This document shows, piece after piece, positions 9,001-17,501 of a DNA stretch of 39,292 nucleotides (position 1 is the first letter of the stretch; each line of letters opens with the position of its first letter). A model generated the notes under the pieces. The model saw nothing but the letters and a program-made list of their open reading frames with translations. It had not been told where the DNA came from and did not search any database. The translations under genes and the position numbers were made by a program. Source of the DNA: an uncultured Prevotella sp. (GTDB taxonomy: Bacteria; Bacteroidota; Bacteroidia; Bacteroidales; Bacteroidaceae); the NCBI GenBank assembly GCA_905233425.1, contig CAJOEC010000037.1:1-39292 (forward strand), read 5' to 3'.

Positions 9001-9427
9001 CCCCGTCTTCAGCTCGTCGTACAGCGACCTGTCATCGCTGCCGCGTGAGTTCAAGAACCGCTGGATGATTCCCGGCGACGAGCTTGTGACCGACATCCCC
9101 GCCATTGCATCGCTCAACCAGCGCGACCGCTACGGCTCATACACCCTGAAGACAGCTTACAACGCCTACAACTACTCAACGGCACGCATCGCCAAGGGCG
9201 ACTTCGTGCGTCTGAAGGAGGTGGCGCTGACATACACCATGCCGAAGGAACTGCTCGCAAAGACAGGATTCCTCTACTCCGCATCGCTGAAAATTGCCGC
9301 CACCAACCTCTTCCTGCTTTATGCTGACAAGAACCTCAACGGACAGGACCCGGAGTTCATCAACTCAGGTGGTGTGGCTTCGCCTATCTCAAAACAGTTC
9401 ACCGCAACGCTAAGACTCGGTTTCTAA
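6026..9427 (+). CDS. SusC/RagA-family TonB-dependent outer-membrane transporter
   Basis: A 1133-residue TonB-dependent transporter. It has a signal peptide (residues 1-21, ending AFA-Q), an N-terminal carboxypeptidase-regulatory-like domain (about 24-92, ISGTVYEDTGDPCIGATV), and a TonB-box-like DEVVVTG at 99-105. The plug follows, with LEGRAAGVQV, IRVRGATS, PLWVVDN and LKDGSATSIYGARA. The rest is a 22-strand-type barrel ending in FTATLRLGF with a terminal aromatic residue. SusC proteins form lidded complexes with SusD lipoproteins and import glycans or peptides using TonB energy. It is the first gene of a five-gene operon, and its SusD partner starts 21 bp later. The operon has no glycoside hydrolase but does have a metallopeptidase, so peptide or glycopeptide import is plausible but unproven. 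Confidence 0.95.
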   Translation: MEKRLFTLLAGLLMLVGAAFAQNQISGTVYEDTGDPCIGATVLIHGTKQGTKTDINGNFTISVPAGKKIDVSYIGMISQTVTPKNGMKITLKADQHMVDEVVVTGVVKQDKRLFTGASSKIDADKTKLSGMADVSRSLEGRAAGVQVTNVSGTFGAAPKIRVRGATSIYGNSKPLWVVDNVIIEDNVDVSADELASGDAKTLISSAVAGLNSDDIESFTILKDGSATSIYGARAMAGVIVITTKKGAKGRAAINYTGEFTTRLKPSYNDYNIMNSQEMMGVYKELADKGWLQIENLANAQNSGVYGYMFQQLRLYDVSSGRFGLENTLASRNAYLQAAEFRNTDWFDQLFSTAISQNHSVSISGGTEKSQSYFSISLMNDPGQYVNRGKVKRYTLNANTSYDLLKNLTIRLAAQGSYRDQEAPGSLNRTTDVVTGEVKRDFDINPFSYAMNTSRCLDPDTYYTRFYTGFNIFNELENNYNDINVSDLMFRAELEYKPIQTEKSTLTLSGLISTRMSNTKTVHNVKDKSNQANAYRAGTDATDDNSTIRDSNTLLYTDPDDDKAIPETVLPEGGIKYEDANVGRSNFYRAMAQYRSEFNEKHSLSVLLGTELSTRKITNTTWTGWGYQYENGGLTYSPYKWLKQMNEENTEYFGESFTQTNSLAYYGQFDYSFLKRYTVNGTMRYEGSNRLGKSTSSRWLPTWNIGLKYDMGSEPFMQNAASWLSMLMLRGSRSLTAAPGPDYVTNATAIYKTQNKWRPTSSAAENEIYIDQIANTELTYEKKYEWNVGVDLGFLNDRITLTTDVYWRKNFDEIGLIFTQGAGGVSRKWANVADMKSRGVEFSLHTENIVAPKFKWSSDIIYSYAKNEITKLDTGDRAVDLVTGAGFGVEGYPVRPLFSYQFAGLNSEGLPMVYNEEGIATVGDLNFQETENLVDEYDADGTFHKGFLVYEGPTEPTWYGSIGNNFSYNFNKAGKLDLEVFITYSGGNVVRMDPVFSSSYSDLSSLPREFKNRWMIPGDELVTDIPAIASLNQRDRYGSYTLKTAYNAYNYSTARIAKGDFVRLKEVALTYTMPKELLAKTGFLYSASLKIAATNLFLLYADKNLNGQDPEFINSGGVASPISKQFTATLRLGF

Positions 9428-9448
9428 TTATTCAATAATTATAATAAA

Positions 9449-11164
9449 ATGGAAAAAACAAGATATATCATCACAAAGCTCTGTGCTCTCTGTCTGCTCT
9501 GTGCCCTCTGTTCCTCCTGCCACGACAAGCTCGACGAGGTGCCCGACAACCGCACGGAGATTGACAGCCCTGAAAAGGTGAGGAAACTGCTCACCTCGGC
9601 ATATCCCGTGTACACACCGGCAGTCATCTGCGAACTCTCAGGCGACAACTACGTCGACGACAACGTGGTGGTGCCTGCCACCCACAACGACGCCTACGAG
9701 AAATTCCACGAGGAGGCCTACTGCTGGGAAGACATCAACAACTACTCCATCAGCGCCGACGACACCCCCTATCAGGTGTGGGAATCCTACTACAGTGGCA
9801 TCGCGGTGTGCAACCACGCCATACAGGCAATGAAGGAGATGAGTGACGACCCGAAGAACGACCCGGAACTGAAACACTCATGGGGCGAGGCCCACGTGCT
9901 CAGGGCTTACCTCCATTTCATCCTGGTGAACGTCTTCGCCGAGACATACAAGACCAAGGAACTGAGCAGCAAAGACCTTGGAATACCTTACGTCAAGCAG
10001 CCTGAGACGGTGGTGAGCGTGGACTACAGCACGTCGGAGTTCCTTCACAGCGTGGCCGAGACCTACGACCTCATAGAGGAAGACCTCATGGAGGGAATGG
10101 ACCTTATAATGGACTCGAAATACTCCGTGCCGGCTTACCATTTCAACCACAACGCCACCTGTGCCTTCGCAGCACGTTTCTACCTCTTCAAACGCGACTA
10201 TGCGAAATGCGAATACTATGCCACCGAGGCACTGGGCAACACCCCGTTCTCGATGTTGAGGAAGTGGGCCAGCATCAACCAAAACACCATCGACTCACGA
10301 CTGAACGACTACAACGACGAGAAAGCTCCCTGCAACTTCCTCATACAGTCGACCTACTCGGTTCAAGACCGTATGCTCTCGGCCTGCCGATATGCCACCA
10401 ACGACGGCACGACATTCAAAAAGAACGGACAGACATGGACGGTGCCCTCGACACTCGGCCTCGTAATGTCGGGAGGCGGTCCCAACTGGAACGGCTATCT
10501 GCCCGCCTACGACGGTAACCTCTACATCTGGGGCGGACAGGAATACGGCGTGTGGCTCTTCCGTGTCTACGAGTATTTCGAGTACACCGACAAGATTGCC
10601 GGTATCGGCTATGTGCACATGCTCTACCAGCCCTTCACCGCCGAGGAAACACTGCTCTGCCGTGCTGAGGCAAGGCTTTACATGGGCAAGCGCGACGAAG
10701 CCATCCAGGATCTGGGCATTTGGACATCATCACACATGGTCTCCAACGCGCTCACATTGGAGGGCATACAGCGCAAGTACAACCGCGAAGGCCGCAGCGC
10801 AAACAGTTTCGTGAGCAATCTGCATCCGAAGGAGATGGGATTTGAGACTATTCTCGAGGGCGACGACCTTGCCGTGCTCGACTGCATACTCCATTTCCGC
10901 CGCATAGAGCGTCTCTACGAGGGCGACCGCTGGTATGACATCAAACGCTACGGCATCACCGTCTACCACTTCTATCGTGGCCCGCAGGAAGACGAGATAC
11001 ATATCGACTCGCTCACGTGGGACGACAAGCGTCGTGTGCTGCAGCTGCCTAACAACGTCATCGAGGCAGGATACCCGGCAAGCCGAGAGACAGGCTCCTT
11101 GGGACGCTCTACGGGCGGATACGTCTCAGCGGCTCCGGCAACGCCAATACTCTACAATAAATAA
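9449..11164 (+). CDS. SusD/RagB-family surface nutrient-binding lipoprotein
   Basis: A 571-residue SusD-like lipoprotein. A lipoprotein signal peptide ends at Cys24 (LCSSC). TPR-type helices follow, with YYSGIAVCNHAIQAM, GEAHVLRAYLHFILVNVFAETY and an RAEARLYMGKRDEAIQDL segment typical of the family. The C-terminal DCILHFRRIERLYEGDRWYDIKRYG block is the SusD/RagB signature. It should cap the SusC barrel and bind substrate at the cell surface. It lies 21 bp after the transporter gene. Substrate specificity cannot be read from the sequence. Confidence 0.94.
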   Translation: MEKTRYIITKLCALCLLCALCSSCHDKLDEVPDNRTEIDSPEKVRKLLTSAYPVYTPAVICELSGDNYVDDNVVVPATHNDAYEKFHEEAYCWEDINNYSISADDTPYQVWESYYSGIAVCNHAIQAMKEMSDDPKNDPELKHSWGEAHVLRAYLHFILVNVFAETYKTKELSSKDLGIPYVKQPETVVSVDYSTSEFLHSVAETYDLIEEDLMEGMDLIMDSKYSVPAYHFNHNATCAFAARFYLFKRDYAKCEYYATEALGNTPFSMLRKWASINQNTIDSRLNDYNDEKAPCNFLIQSTYSVQDRMLSACRYATNDGTTFKKNGQTWTVPSTLGLVMSGGGPNWNGYLPAYDGNLYIWGGQEYGVWLFRVYEYFEYTDKIAGIGYVHMLYQPFTAEETLLCRAEARLYMGKRDEAIQDLGIWTSSHMVSNALTLEGIQRKYNREGRSANSFVSNLHPKEMGFETILEGDDLAVLDCILHFRRIERLYEGDRWYDIKRYGITVYHFYRGPQEDEIHIDSLTWDDKRRVLQLPNNVIEAGYPASRETGSLGRSTGGYVSAAPATPILYNK

Positions 11165-11214
11165 TCCTTTTGCGAAAGGCTTTCTGACAACGAATAAAAA
11201 CGGATTACAATAAT

Positions 11215-12459
11215 ATGAGCAAGAAAACAAATAGAATCTGGACATGTCTCGTATGCGGCGCTATATGCGCGGCAATGCCATCATGCAGCAACGACGATGA
11301 CTTCACGGAGAGCATCTTCGACACCAGCATCAAGGCCGTTGACGAGAATTCCGCCACCGCTCCTTTCGACGAGTGGCTTTACGACAATTTCGTGGTGCCA
11401 TACAACACCGAGATCCAGTACAAGTTCAACTACCCTGCATCGAACCTGGACTTCCAGCTCACACCTACTTTGTATGAGAAGTCGCAGTTGATGAGCCATT
11501 TCATCAAATACCTCTTCTACGATGTCTACACGAAATACGGAGGGGAGAACTTCATGAAGAGCTACGGCCCGAAGATATTCCATTTCATCGGCTCAAAAGC
11601 CTACGCGCCTACAACGGGCACGGAGACACTGGGATATGCCTCGGCTGGTGTGAAAATCACAATCATCAATGTGAACGAGATGAAGATGTGGACGCCCGAC
11701 GACCAGTACACGCCCACTGACATCGACCTGCTCAACAAGGATCAGTTCCACACAATGCACCATGAGTTCTCGCACATTCTGCACCAGACGAAGACCTACC
11801 CCATCACCTTCGGGCAGGTGACTCCCGCCACATACGCACCACGCGACTGGCAGGATCGTGACTCCGTGGAAAGCCACAGTCTGGGCTATGTCACACAGTA
11901 TGGCTCGTCGGCAAACTACGAGGACTTTGTGGAGGTGCTTTCATGCACCATCACCGACACCGACTACCGCTGGATGACAACTATCATCGACGCCTGTGCC
12001 AACGGTGGCATAAAGAGCAAGGACGACAAGGAGAAGGTCTACACGCTCATTGACTCATTGGAGATTCAAGGACTCGACGAGCCGGGAAAGGTGTGGAACA
12101 ACTTCACGCTCTATAAGGAGACGGCACGTATCACAGAAACGGGTGAAGTGACTGAGCGATTCGTGCCCAGCTTCCACCAGGCCGATGCAAAGCTCAATGC
12201 CGACGGCAAGAGCCTGACCTACACAAAGGAAAGGGAATTCACATCGTTCCGCGACTTCCTCGACAACTGGGTGCAGATAGACACCAGTGTCAAGGCGGGA
12301 GGAATGAATGCCATTCTGGAGAAAATTGCCATTGCCACAAAGTGGTACACCGAGAACTGGGGGCTGCACCTCTACGAGATACGACGTGAAGTGCGCGAGC
12401 GGCAGAACAAGGTGAACGATTATGTTAGTGAGAACGTCATCATCTTCCCACTGAAGTAG
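11215..12459 (+). CDS. Zinc-binding metallopeptidase lipoprotein (Peptidase_Mx1-like, PF15890)
   Basis: A 414-residue predicted lipoprotein with a signal peptide ending at Cys24 (MPSC-SNDDD, a surface-export-like acidic stretch). The zinc-binding motif HEFSH is at residues 183-187, with E184 as likely catalytic base. Overall layout (WLYDNFVVPYN near the N terminus, HTMHHEFSHILHQ, then EDFVEVLSC) resembles the putative zinc peptidases often coded beside SusC/SusD in Bacteroidales. It would cleave proteins or glycoproteins at the cell surface before uptake. It lies 50 bp after the SusD gene, with a tiny CCTTT/AAAGG hairpin in the gap. The family assignment is from memory of motif and context; the substrate is unknown. 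Confidence 0.8.
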   Translation: MSKKTNRIWTCLVCGAICAAMPSCSNDDDFTESIFDTSIKAVDENSATAPFDEWLYDNFVVPYNTEIQYKFNYPASNLDFQLTPTLYEKSQLMSHFIKYLFYDVYTKYGGENFMKSYGPKIFHFIGSKAYAPTTGTETLGYASAGVKITIINVNEMKMWTPDDQYTPTDIDLLNKDQFHTMHHEFSHILHQTKTYPITFGQVTPATYAPRDWQDRDSVESHSLGYVTQYGSSANYEDFVEVLSCTITDTDYRWMTTIIDACANGGIKSKDDKEKVYTLIDSLEIQGLDEPGKVWNNFTLYKETARITETGEVTERFVPSFHQADAKLNADGKSLTYTKEREFTSFRDFLDNWVQIDTSVKAGGMNAILEKIAIATKWYTENWGLHLYEIRREVRERQNKVNDYVSENVIIFPLK

Positions 12460-12490
12460 ATTTGAGATTTAAGATTGAACATTGAAGATT

Positions 12491-13912
12491 ATGAAAAAGA
12501 CATACAGACTTATAACCACCTGTTCAGTATGCTGCGCCATCTGCGCAGCCACCATAGCGCTCTCTTCCTGCAAGTTCGAGCAGGAGGACTATTTCCCTGA
12601 GAGCGCATCGTTGCGCATCACCCACGTTAATGAGGAAATCAAAGACCGATTAGTGGAGCAGAGCGCCGAGGGCAGCCACGGATGGCTCATACAGTATTTC
12701 GTGGCCGGCACCGACGACTACAACTTCGAGGGGTTCAACATCTTCGGACGTTTCTACAAGAGCGGACGGGTGACGCTGGCAGGCAACCACAGGTTCCTGC
12801 GAAACAACAATGCCAACAAGTACACAGAGCACGACAGCCACTACGAGATGCTGGCAGAGGAAGGCCCGGTGCTCTCGTTCAACACATGGAACGACGTCCT
12901 CACCGTACTTGAAGACCCTGTAAGTCCAACGGCAGCACCGGGAAGCATCGTTGCCGACGGTGAGGGAATGAGGGGCGACCACAACTTCGTGCTCACCAAG
13001 TTCGAAGACGATTGCATCACTTTCCGAGGCGAGCGTCACGGAGCCAATTCGCGCTTCACCCCCTGCGACAGACCGTGGGAAGAGTATATGGAGGCAGCCG
13101 AGAAGACTAAGAAGGACATCACGTCCGACTTTCTCACATCCTATTATGTCACCAACGCGACCGACACCATGTATTTCGTAGGATTGAAGAAAGGCTATTT
13201 CAATTACTGCGACCGTGTGAGCGACCCTCTGAACAACAAGGTGCTCTCATGTGTGTTCACACCCGAAGGATTCCGTCTGCACAGAATCTACTATATTGAA
13301 TCCAACATGTTCCAAGAGTTCAAGATGTCGCCAGACAGCACTTGCCTCGTCTCAGAGAGCGACAGCGTGAGAGTTATTGCCTGTTGGGACAATTATATTG
13401 TCAATGTCCGCAACACCGTATGGAATTTCGACCAGGAACAGCTCTCGGAGGAGCAGAAAAGCATACTCGAGCAGCTTGACACTGAGATAAAGAAAGTGGG
13501 CAAGACATACTCACTGGCCAGCATCGGACTGGGACGTTCGACAGGAAAAGGCGCGGTGAATGGTCTGGTCATCACTTTCTACACCAACAGCGCGAAGTCA
13601 AAGAGCAACACGGCAGGACTGGAGCTGAATACTACACGGCCTGTTTACGGAAAGATGAATATCGAAGCCGCCGAAGATGCCGCTATGGACGGAAACCTTA
13701 CGAGCCTGGCAGCAAGAAGCAACGCCGGGGAACTGATGAAGCAGTTCGCCGCCACACTGATCAGCAAACAGGCAGAGGGCAAAACACAGAAAATAATGTT
13801 TGACATCACGCCCAACAACTATTTCAAGCCCACCGGATGCGAATTGCAGGAGATACTCATTGACGACAATGGAAAAGAGACTCCAGGAACGGCAAAGTAC
13901 ACATTGAAATGA
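12491..13912 (+). CDS. DUF4302-type lipoprotein
   Basis: A 473-residue predicted lipoprotein with signal peptide ending at Cys27 (IALSSC). After a short linker it reads GSHGWLIQYFVAG and later GRFYKSGRVTLAG, the pattern of the DUF4302 family (PF14135), whose members recur downstream of SusD and Mx1-type peptidase genes. The biochemical function is unknown; a surface-exposed binding or accessory role is inferred from context. The start is the ATG at 12491; an in-frame TTG three codons earlier is less likely. The 31-bp gap before it is an AT-rich GATT-type simple sequence. Confidence 0.75.
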   Translation: MKKTYRLITTCSVCCAICAATIALSSCKFEQEDYFPESASLRITHVNEEIKDRLVEQSAEGSHGWLIQYFVAGTDDYNFEGFNIFGRFYKSGRVTLAGNHRFLRNNNANKYTEHDSHYEMLAEEGPVLSFNTWNDVLTVLEDPVSPTAAPGSIVADGEGMRGDHNFVLTKFEDDCITFRGERHGANSRFTPCDRPWEEYMEAAEKTKKDITSDFLTSYYVTNATDTMYFVGLKKGYFNYCDRVSDPLNNKVLSCVFTPEGFRLHRIYYIESNMFQEFKMSPDSTCLVSESDSVRVIACWDNYIVNVRNTVWNFDQEQLSEEQKSILEQLDTEIKKVGKTYSLASIGLGRSTGKGAVNGLVITFYTNSAKSKSNTAGLELNTTRPVYGKMNIEAAEDAAMDGNLTSLAARSNAGELMKQFAATLISKQAEGKTQKIMFDITPNNYFKPTGCELQEILIDDNGKETPGTAKYTLK

Positions 13913-13937
13913 TTATAAACAAACAAAAATCAAAAAA

Positions 13938-16841
13938 ATGAAAAAGTATTTACTATTAGCTGCCATGGCAGTGATGGCCATCACCGCCAGCGCACAGGGA
14001 AGCCCGAAGGTTTACAGCGGGCAGCCCAATGACCAGAAGTTGACGAAGGATGTCGTCAAGAAATCGTTCAAGTCCGTCGCTCCAAGACGCGGTCTGAGCA
14101 TTAAGAGCCAGGCTCCATCCAGGAATCTGGGAGCACTCGACATCAGCAAGGTGGAGCCGGTGGCTCGCATGAATCACGTGCCAATGGCTGCACAGACTGT
14201 TGTGCCCACCCAGGGCAAGGCATTCAGCAAAGGCAAGGCCATGAGCCGCAAAAACGTGAAACTCATGCCTACCATGACTGCTATCCCCCAGCAGACAGCA
14301 CAGGCCAAGGCCGGACGCAAGGCTCCTGCATTGGCAGAGAAGTACACCGGCGTAGGTGTGGATTACAGGTCTAAAGATATGGTTAAGTGGACCATGACTC
14401 CCGGAACGCTTGTTCTCGTTGGCGATGTCAATGGCGACAACACAGTTGATGTGGCCGACATCTCTTCAGTCATCAGCGTCATGGCAGGAACGGCTGATTA
14501 TTCCGCTTCCGATGTCAACCACGACGGTGTGATAGATGTGGCCGATATCTCGTCTATCATTACGATCATGGCTAATTACGACACATCAAGTTCGGATGCA
14601 GGAGCAAACGTGCTGGTGGATGTAATACCGACTCCCGACTTCCTTTCCGAGCTCTATCCCGAAGGCATTCCCGTGAAGTACACCGTTGATGAAGACGATG
14701 TCATCACAATCAAGCCGCAGTCTGTCGCATATTACCAGAACGAGGCAAAGGACACTACGTTCTATGTCACCCTCTTCTCAGCCACCAGCGACGACGAGGA
14801 TGGTGTCATCAACATGGAGGTTGACGAGAACGGTAAGCTGACCATCACCAATGGCGACTACATCTGCTACGGTGAGTTCGCAAACGTTGAGTTCGACGAA
14901 GAGATGAGCGACGGCGATGCCTACCTGGGCTGGGACGAGCTTGTTGCCAGCGTTAAATACTATTTTAAGATGGAAGACTCCATTGACCAAGAATACAATG
15001 GCCATGGTGTAGACTACTTTGAAAATGCTCCGCTTGACTGGGTGATGCAGCGCGGAACAACGCTAATGGATGACGAGGAGTACCACTATTTCGTCAACAT
15101 GTCGCCATTACTCGACATATTCTCTGAAATCTATCCCGACGGTATCGACGTGGAATACGAGCAGGATGGAAAAACCATCACCGTGAAGCCACAGTTGCTG
15201 GGCAGCGCGAGAAACGACGATGGCAGTATTGAGTACATCATGCTCTGCAGTGGCACGGCTGAAGACGGTTGCATCGTGCTCACCGAGGGTGAGGACGGCT
15301 CGCTGGCAACAATCGACGAGGAGAGCATAATCATCGGTGGATGGAGCACAGATGAATTTGACCCGACATTCGACACTTATCAGGGTTCCTACTCCTATAC
15401 CGACAACGTGAAATACCGTCTGCCCGACGCTTCTCCCGAAGCACCGGTGGATGTCGCCTTCACGCCTAACGAGCTGGCGCTCTTTGCAGGAATGGGCATC
15501 TCAGGCTATCACTACAACAGCAACTTGGGTGTCCTTGGTGCATACGCCCCACTGTCATTCCGCAACAGCACATTAGACATCGCCACCAATTTTGAATGGG
15601 CAGTAACTGAGGAGGACGAGGAGGAGAACACCATCACCGGCAATGAAAGGGACTTCGGATTCACGACAAAGGGCGGTGCCATGTATTATGATTTCTCGCT
15701 CACGGCCTACAACCAGACTGAGAAGTCGGAGCCGTTCCTCTGGGGACAAACAGATGTTTACGCTTCAGACAGCACAGCTGCATACTTCTATGCCGGCAGT
15801 GGAGAGTCCAGCTTCCAGTTCTCGGATGACACATACGCCACTATGACACGCCAGAACCCTGACTTAGACCTCACGTTCTACGTCAACTGGGCCACACCCG
15901 ACATTACTGCTGAGTACGACGCAACGCCTATTTCCAAGATATACTCATATCAAGGCAAGCCCAGCACGCCGCTCTTCCTTACAGGCGTGACACTGCCTAT
16001 GGTCGACTTCAAGGCTGAGGAGAATTTCAAGCTGCATATCGGAATCTACAAGTGCACACGTTCAAATTCAGGACGTCTCACAATGGGCGACCTCATCGCC
16101 GAGGCCGATGCAACCATCGACAATGTCAATGACGAATTTGCAGAGCAGAGCGGACTGACAGCTGTCGTGTTCGATGAACTCTACCTCGAAGATGAGTTCG
16201 GAATGAGCGAGACACTCGATTATCTCTTCATCGAGGACGAGTTTGTCATAGTCATCGACGACTGGGACAACGGCACCTTCAGCGGAGTGCTTGGCAGCCA
16301 TAAGGGCGACACCCACGAGGTGACATCAACATGGTTCGAGGCTCCAGGCGAAGAACGTTTGCGCTCTTATGGCGGTGGATGGCCAGTACTCTTCATCGGT
16401 CTCAACGACGCCACATACGGCTATCTGTACACCGAGGACAACACCGACCTGCAGTTCGGCGCAGAGGGTGGCGACGCTACAATCCACGTTGATCCCATGT
16501 ACTACACTTACGAGCAAAACGAAGATGGAGAATACATTGAGGATCAGCCAACCTACAGCCTGGCAATTGAGAGTATCACTGTCGATGGCGAGGAGCTGGA
16601 GGAAGTTCCTGAGTGGCTCACGTTTGAAGTGACCAACGAGGACTACACCACTGAGACTGGCACTCGCGACGACGGCACTCAATACAAGTATTTCGTCAAT
16701 GGAATCGACTATGATCTCGTTATCTCGGTCGCTCCTCTTGAGGAGGATGTCAAGAGCCGCAATGTTGAGGTCGTGTTCTTCCAGACAGGTGCTCGTCTGA
16801 AAGTCACCGTCAAGCAGGAAGACAGTGAGTTGCCCGAGTAA
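13938..16841 (+). CDS. Large secreted protein with internal dockerin-like module and BACON-like C terminus
   Basis: A 967-residue secreted protein with signal peptide (1-19, ITASA-Q). A basic linker of about 110 residues follows. A dockerin type I-like module with two calcium-loop repeats (DVNGDNTVDVADISS, DVNHDGVIDVADISS) is at 161-213, not at the C terminus as usual. It interrupts the first copy of a duplicated domain. Copy 1 runs YTGVGVDY...PGTLVL, then resumes VLVDVIPTPDFLSELYPEGI. Copy 2 starts near 352 (YNGHGVDY) and continues uninterrupted through LLDIFSEIYPDGIDVEY. The C-terminal 120 residues, with EVPEWLTFEV and LKVTVKQ, look like a BACON-type beta-sandwich. No catalytic motif is recognised. 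It lies 25 bp after the DUF4302 gene and ends the operon. Confidence 0.75.
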   Translation: MKKYLLLAAMAVMAITASAQGSPKVYSGQPNDQKLTKDVVKKSFKSVAPRRGLSIKSQAPSRNLGALDISKVEPVARMNHVPMAAQTVVPTQGKAFSKGKAMSRKNVKLMPTMTAIPQQTAQAKAGRKAPALAEKYTGVGVDYRSKDMVKWTMTPGTLVLVGDVNGDNTVDVADISSVISVMAGTADYSASDVNHDGVIDVADISSIITIMANYDTSSSDAGANVLVDVIPTPDFLSELYPEGIPVKYTVDEDDVITIKPQSVAYYQNEAKDTTFYVTLFSATSDDEDGVINMEVDENGKLTITNGDYICYGEFANVEFDEEMSDGDAYLGWDELVASVKYYFKMEDSIDQEYNGHGVDYFENAPLDWVMQRGTTLMDDEEYHYFVNMSPLLDIFSEIYPDGIDVEYEQDGKTITVKPQLLGSARNDDGSIEYIMLCSGTAEDGCIVLTEGEDGSLATIDEESIIIGGWSTDEFDPTFDTYQGSYSYTDNVKYRLPDASPEAPVDVAFTPNELALFAGMGISGYHYNSNLGVLGAYAPLSFRNSTLDIATNFEWAVTEEDEEENTITGNERDFGFTTKGGAMYYDFSLTAYNQTEKSEPFLWGQTDVYASDSTAAYFYAGSGESSFQFSDDTYATMTRQNPDLDLTFYVNWATPDITAEYDATPISKIYSYQGKPSTPLFLTGVTLPMVDFKAEENFKLHIGIYKCTRSNSGRLTMGDLIAEADATIDNVNDEFAEQSGLTAVVFDELYLEDEFGMSETLDYLFIEDEFVIVIDDWDNGTFSGVLGSHKGDTHEVTSTWFEAPGEERLRSYGGGWPVLFIGLNDATYGYLYTEDNTDLQFGAEGGDATIHVDPMYYTYEQNEDGEYIEDQPTYSLAIESITVDGEELEEVPEWLTFEVTNEDYTTETGTRDDGTQYKYFVNGIDYDLVISVAPLEEDVKSRNVEVVFFQTGARLKVTVKQEDSELPE

Positions 16842-16885
16842 GACATAACTGTTCGAGTAAGACATAATTGTTATACTAACAATTT

Positions 16886-16921
16886 GTCCGCCGTGTCTCC
16901 CCGACACGGCGGACTTTTTTC
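16886..16921 (+). terminator. Terminator of the SusC/SusD operon
   Basis: A perfect 12-bp stem (GTCCGCCGTGTC, 16886-16897, with 16903-16914), a 5-base loop and a run of seven T form a textbook intrinsic terminator 45 bp after the last stop codon. Confidence 0.95.
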
Positions 16922-17001
16922 TCCGACCATCAAGCGCCCCGTGCCCGCCTGCACGTAAATTTCACTTTTTTGTGTCGCAGAGAGAAAAAAAGGCGAAAAA
17001 C

Positions 17002-17033
17002 TTTGGTGGAACGAAAAATAATTCGTACCTTTG
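17002..17033 (+). promoter_or_regulatory. Promoter of tRNA-Val
   Basis: TTTG (17002-17005), 20 bp and TACCTTTG (17026-17033) match the Bacteroidetes consensus. The tRNA begins 18 bp downstream. Confidence 0.8.
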
Positions 17034-17051
17034 CACCCGCAAACGAAAAAA

Positions 17052-17126
17052 GGGCGTTTAGCTCAGTTGGTTTAGAGCATCTGCCTTACAAGCAGAGGGT
17101 CGGCGGTTCGACTCCGTCAACGCCCA
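17052..17126 (+). tRNA. tRNA-Val (anticodon UAC)
   Basis: A 75-nt tRNA. The acceptor stem GGGCGTT pairs with AACGCCC (17119-17125), discriminator A at 17126. The anticodon stem TCTGC/GCAGA encloses loop CTTACAA, giving anticodon UAC for valine. The T-arm reads CGGCGGTTCGACTCCG. CCA is not encoded (CAA follows) and must be added enzymatically. Confidence 0.96.
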
Positions 17127-17132
17127 CAAAGC

Positions 17133-17164
17133 AAAGTGCGAAGAATAATCTTCGCACTTTTTTT
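17133..17164 (+). terminator. Terminator of tRNA-Val
   Basis: A 12-bp stem (AAAGTGCGAAGA with TCTTCGCACTTT, loop ATAA) followed by T-rich sequence immediately after the tRNA. A leftward transcript from the adjoining remnant could also use it. Confidence 0.92.
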
Positions 17165-17295
17165 CATTTGAGTGATGCTATATATTTCACTATTTCCATC
17201 AGGGCATCAATCATTTGCTGTTTGAGGGCATATCGTTTGATGTCTTTCTGGATCAGTCCGAAAATCGGATCAGTCCGAAAACCCGGTTGGAGAAA
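17164..17295 (-). pseudogene. Possible 3' remnant of an unidentified gene
   Basis: The minus strand is open for 43 codons, ending at the TGA at 17164-17166. The peptide includes IFGLIQKDIKRYALK and MIDALMEIVKYIASLK and looks like a helical protein C terminus. No start is available: an in-frame TAA (17296-17298) closes it upstream. Two direct copies of GGATCAGTCCGAAAA lie within it, and a related 25-bp stretch occurs downstream of ruvA. It may be chance; the family is not recognised. Confidence 0.3.
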
Positions 17296-17343
17296 TTAGG
17301 CAATTTCTGTCATTATTCTGATTATTTTCGTACCTTTGCACCC

Positions 17344-17501
17344 ATGCAAACATGGGAAGTACTTAGACACATATTCCCCGAGGTCCTCGCAGAGTACTTC
17401 GAGGTTGTTAAATGCACAGAGAATGCGCTTGGTATAGACTTTTGGATGGACGAGCGCAAGTTTATGGAGAAGGAGGAATACCGCAAGGGTACCGTCCGTT
17501 T
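17344..17501 (+). pseudogene. ISAon1-family transposase N-terminal region, truncated
   Basis: The frame beginning MQTWEVLRHIFPEVLAEYFE and continuing IDFWMDERKFMEKEEYRKGTVR matches the N-terminal protein of ISAon1-type elements, as I recall it. Similarity stops near codon 53, where TTCTGTGGGGTCATGCC, the apparent end of an IS3-type element, begins. The frame then closes at 17532. A TACCTTTG promoter element (17331-17338) lies only 5 bp before the ATG. The element has lost the rest of its transposase. Confidence 0.65.

Noticed and set aside
17331..17338. Promoter driving the ISAon1-type remnant from a normal leader
   Set aside because: The -7 element ends 5 bp before the ATG, and no -33 TTTG is present, so I do not list it as a separate functional promoter.
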